Below are positions 62,481-64,000 of a DNA stretch of 64,000 nucleotides, in pieces. Location of the stretch: assembly GCA_028551475.1 (NCBI GenBank), contig CM052356.1:14721884-14785883 (forward strand), written 5' to 3'. Below the pieces are notes generated by a model. The model saw only the letters and a list, made by a program, of their open reading frames with translations. It was not told where the DNA came from and did not search any database. Numbering within the stretch: position 1 is the first letter of the stretch; the number at the start of each line of letters is the position of its first letter. Position numbers and translations under genes: made by a program. This stretch comes from Casuarina equisetifolia (lineage: Eukaryota > Streptophyta > Magnoliopsida > Fagales > Casuarinaceae).

Positions 62481-64000
62481 CGTTGAATTTGGGGGGCATG
62501 TAAGCGGACCTAACCTTTCAAGCACATTAAGTATGCACTTCATGGTCAGCACGTGTCTCACCCTACGTTTCCTCAGCCTCCCGAGCGGGTCAGCAGCTCA
62601 GCTGGAAGCCACATTAGCCTACAGCAAGAGGATTACTTTGACAACCCACCATCAGTTGAAACTGGAAGTTAAAGAAACGGAATCGACATCAACTTGCCCT
62701 ATTCCTATGCAAATGAGCTAAATCTTCCTTACTGCCACACAGATGAGACAACTCCAACAACCTTTGACAAAGGTCTCCCTTGTCCCATTTCACACGACAC
62801 TGTCTAAACAGAATTTGACTATGTTTCAATTGATCAAACTAGCTTGAAGACAAACTACCATGACAATCATATGTATCCAAGACCATTAGGATCTTTTGTA
62901 ATATGAATACCTTGTTATAAAAGTTATGATGTATCTGTATTTGCTTTTGTGAAATTAAAGTTTGTTCCTTTTGCATCTCTAAACCTGTTCATACTCATAT
63001 TTCAAAACTTTTTTTCGTACTTGCACATAGCATGCATGAAGTATGAGTGATTTGAAAAGTATTGGACTCCAAAAAGTTTACAATTATGTTTTCTCTTGAA
63101 CAATAACATATTGAGATCACAAAAAAAGCTTATTTGTTATTGTTAGAAAACTTATTTTTTCTTTGAAATTAACTTACAAGAACAATGCTAATTTGCTAGG
63201 CTTCTACCACATCATTTAAGATGTTAAATATTTCAACATCACACATCACAACCCATAAGTGAATTTATGAGTTTGTTCAATGATATGATAGTAGAAACCT
63301 TACAATTAATTATGAGCTATAATAGATATAGTTTTAAAAATTTACTTTCTTTTAGATCTTGTTACGATATTCAATTCTAAAAATAGAATATATATATAGA
63401 AGTCAATTTTAAGGGAAAAGAATTAACAAGAATTTACATAAAAAGGAAAAAAAATTCACATGATTTGTCATTGTTAAAAGTTATTATTTATTTAAAAATT
63501 AACTTAAAAATTAATAAAACCATTACTATATATTTCTTAGAAACTCATTGTCTATATCATAGCATGTCTCTTCATTACGAAAGTCAAATCATTGAATCAT
63601 CATAGTATTGCAAACATTGGCTCAACCAATAGAAGTCCAAAAAAGTATTAAAGAATATTTTTAACCTTAATACTACATTCAGTTTAAAAGGTCTATCATT
63701 CAATTTAAAAGCTAACTTAAAAATGAATAAGATTTCTTATTATATAAAAATTAATATATATATTTTTACAAAATGAAACTCATTACTCATAATAGTCAAT
63801 GAGAGCATTGGCAACCAATAGTATCTGTCCAAGGAGAAGCGGTGCCAATCACGATCATTTCGAAAAGCTCGTGACGCGATGGCGTTTGCGCTGTTCCACA
63901 GGCCAGAAACCGGGATCCAGAGTCTTCCGTTTGGACCCTAGAGGCCCATAATTTGATGGACCAATTTATGGATTCGGACCACCATGGTAATTTCTTTTAC
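62481..64000. other. AT-rich intergenic sequence at the right edge
   Basis: No gene is recognised. Base composition turns GC-richer at about 63820-63970, which could mark the flank of a gene beyond the window, but no start or splice site can be assigned. Confidence 0.4.

Overview
The window is nuclear DNA from a flowering plant, most likely a eudicot. It is AT-rich, its genes have many introns with GT-AG borders, every recognisable protein is a plant-type family, and the spaces between genes hold Copia-type LTR elements and their small TRIM relatives. I cannot name the species.

Left part (1-15.7 kb): two genes on the minus strand. The first encodes a large plant-specific protein of unknown function (At4g24610/At5g65440 type) whose 3' end lies beyond the left edge. 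The second encodes plastid glucose-6-phosphate isomerase (PGI1). All 14 PGI1 exons can be placed, but exon 4 carries one base too many in a homopolymer.

Transposon block (15.7-25.4 kb): a Copia gag remnant, a tandem TRIM with three LTRs and two internal domains and a clean 5-bp target duplication, then a fairly young Copia element on the minus strand whose 5' LTR is cut short and whose leader is unusually GC-rich.

Gene-dense part (26.4-46.2 kb): a small J-domain co-chaperone (+), a mitochondrial-type P-class PPR protein (-), a 14-3-3 protein of the kappa/lambda type (+), CutA (-) and a D-type cyclin of the CYCD4/CYCD2 type (+). PPR and 14-3-3 are divergent. DnaJ/PPR and 14-3-3/CutA are convergent pairs. 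Exon joins were checked by reading frame across every intron.

Right part (46.2-64 kb): no gene recognised. It holds one or two TRIM-like short-LTR pairs, an old decayed Copia element (about 52.06-58.17 kb) in which an integrase segment of about 300 bp is repeated about five times in tandem, a 90-bp tandem duplication, and a plus-strand Copia reverse-transcriptase remnant split by about 1.7 kb of other sequence.

The genes do not form one pathway. Their order is informative: from memory of Arabidopsis, neighbours here match four separate Arabidopsis places (At4g24610-24620, At5g65420-65440, At5g10440-10450, At2g33735-33740). This suggests that the window keeps an older, less fractionated gene block. 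No clearly new biological system was found. The points most worth a second look are this gene block, the PGI1 frame problem, the tandem TRIM and the integrase-segment repeat.
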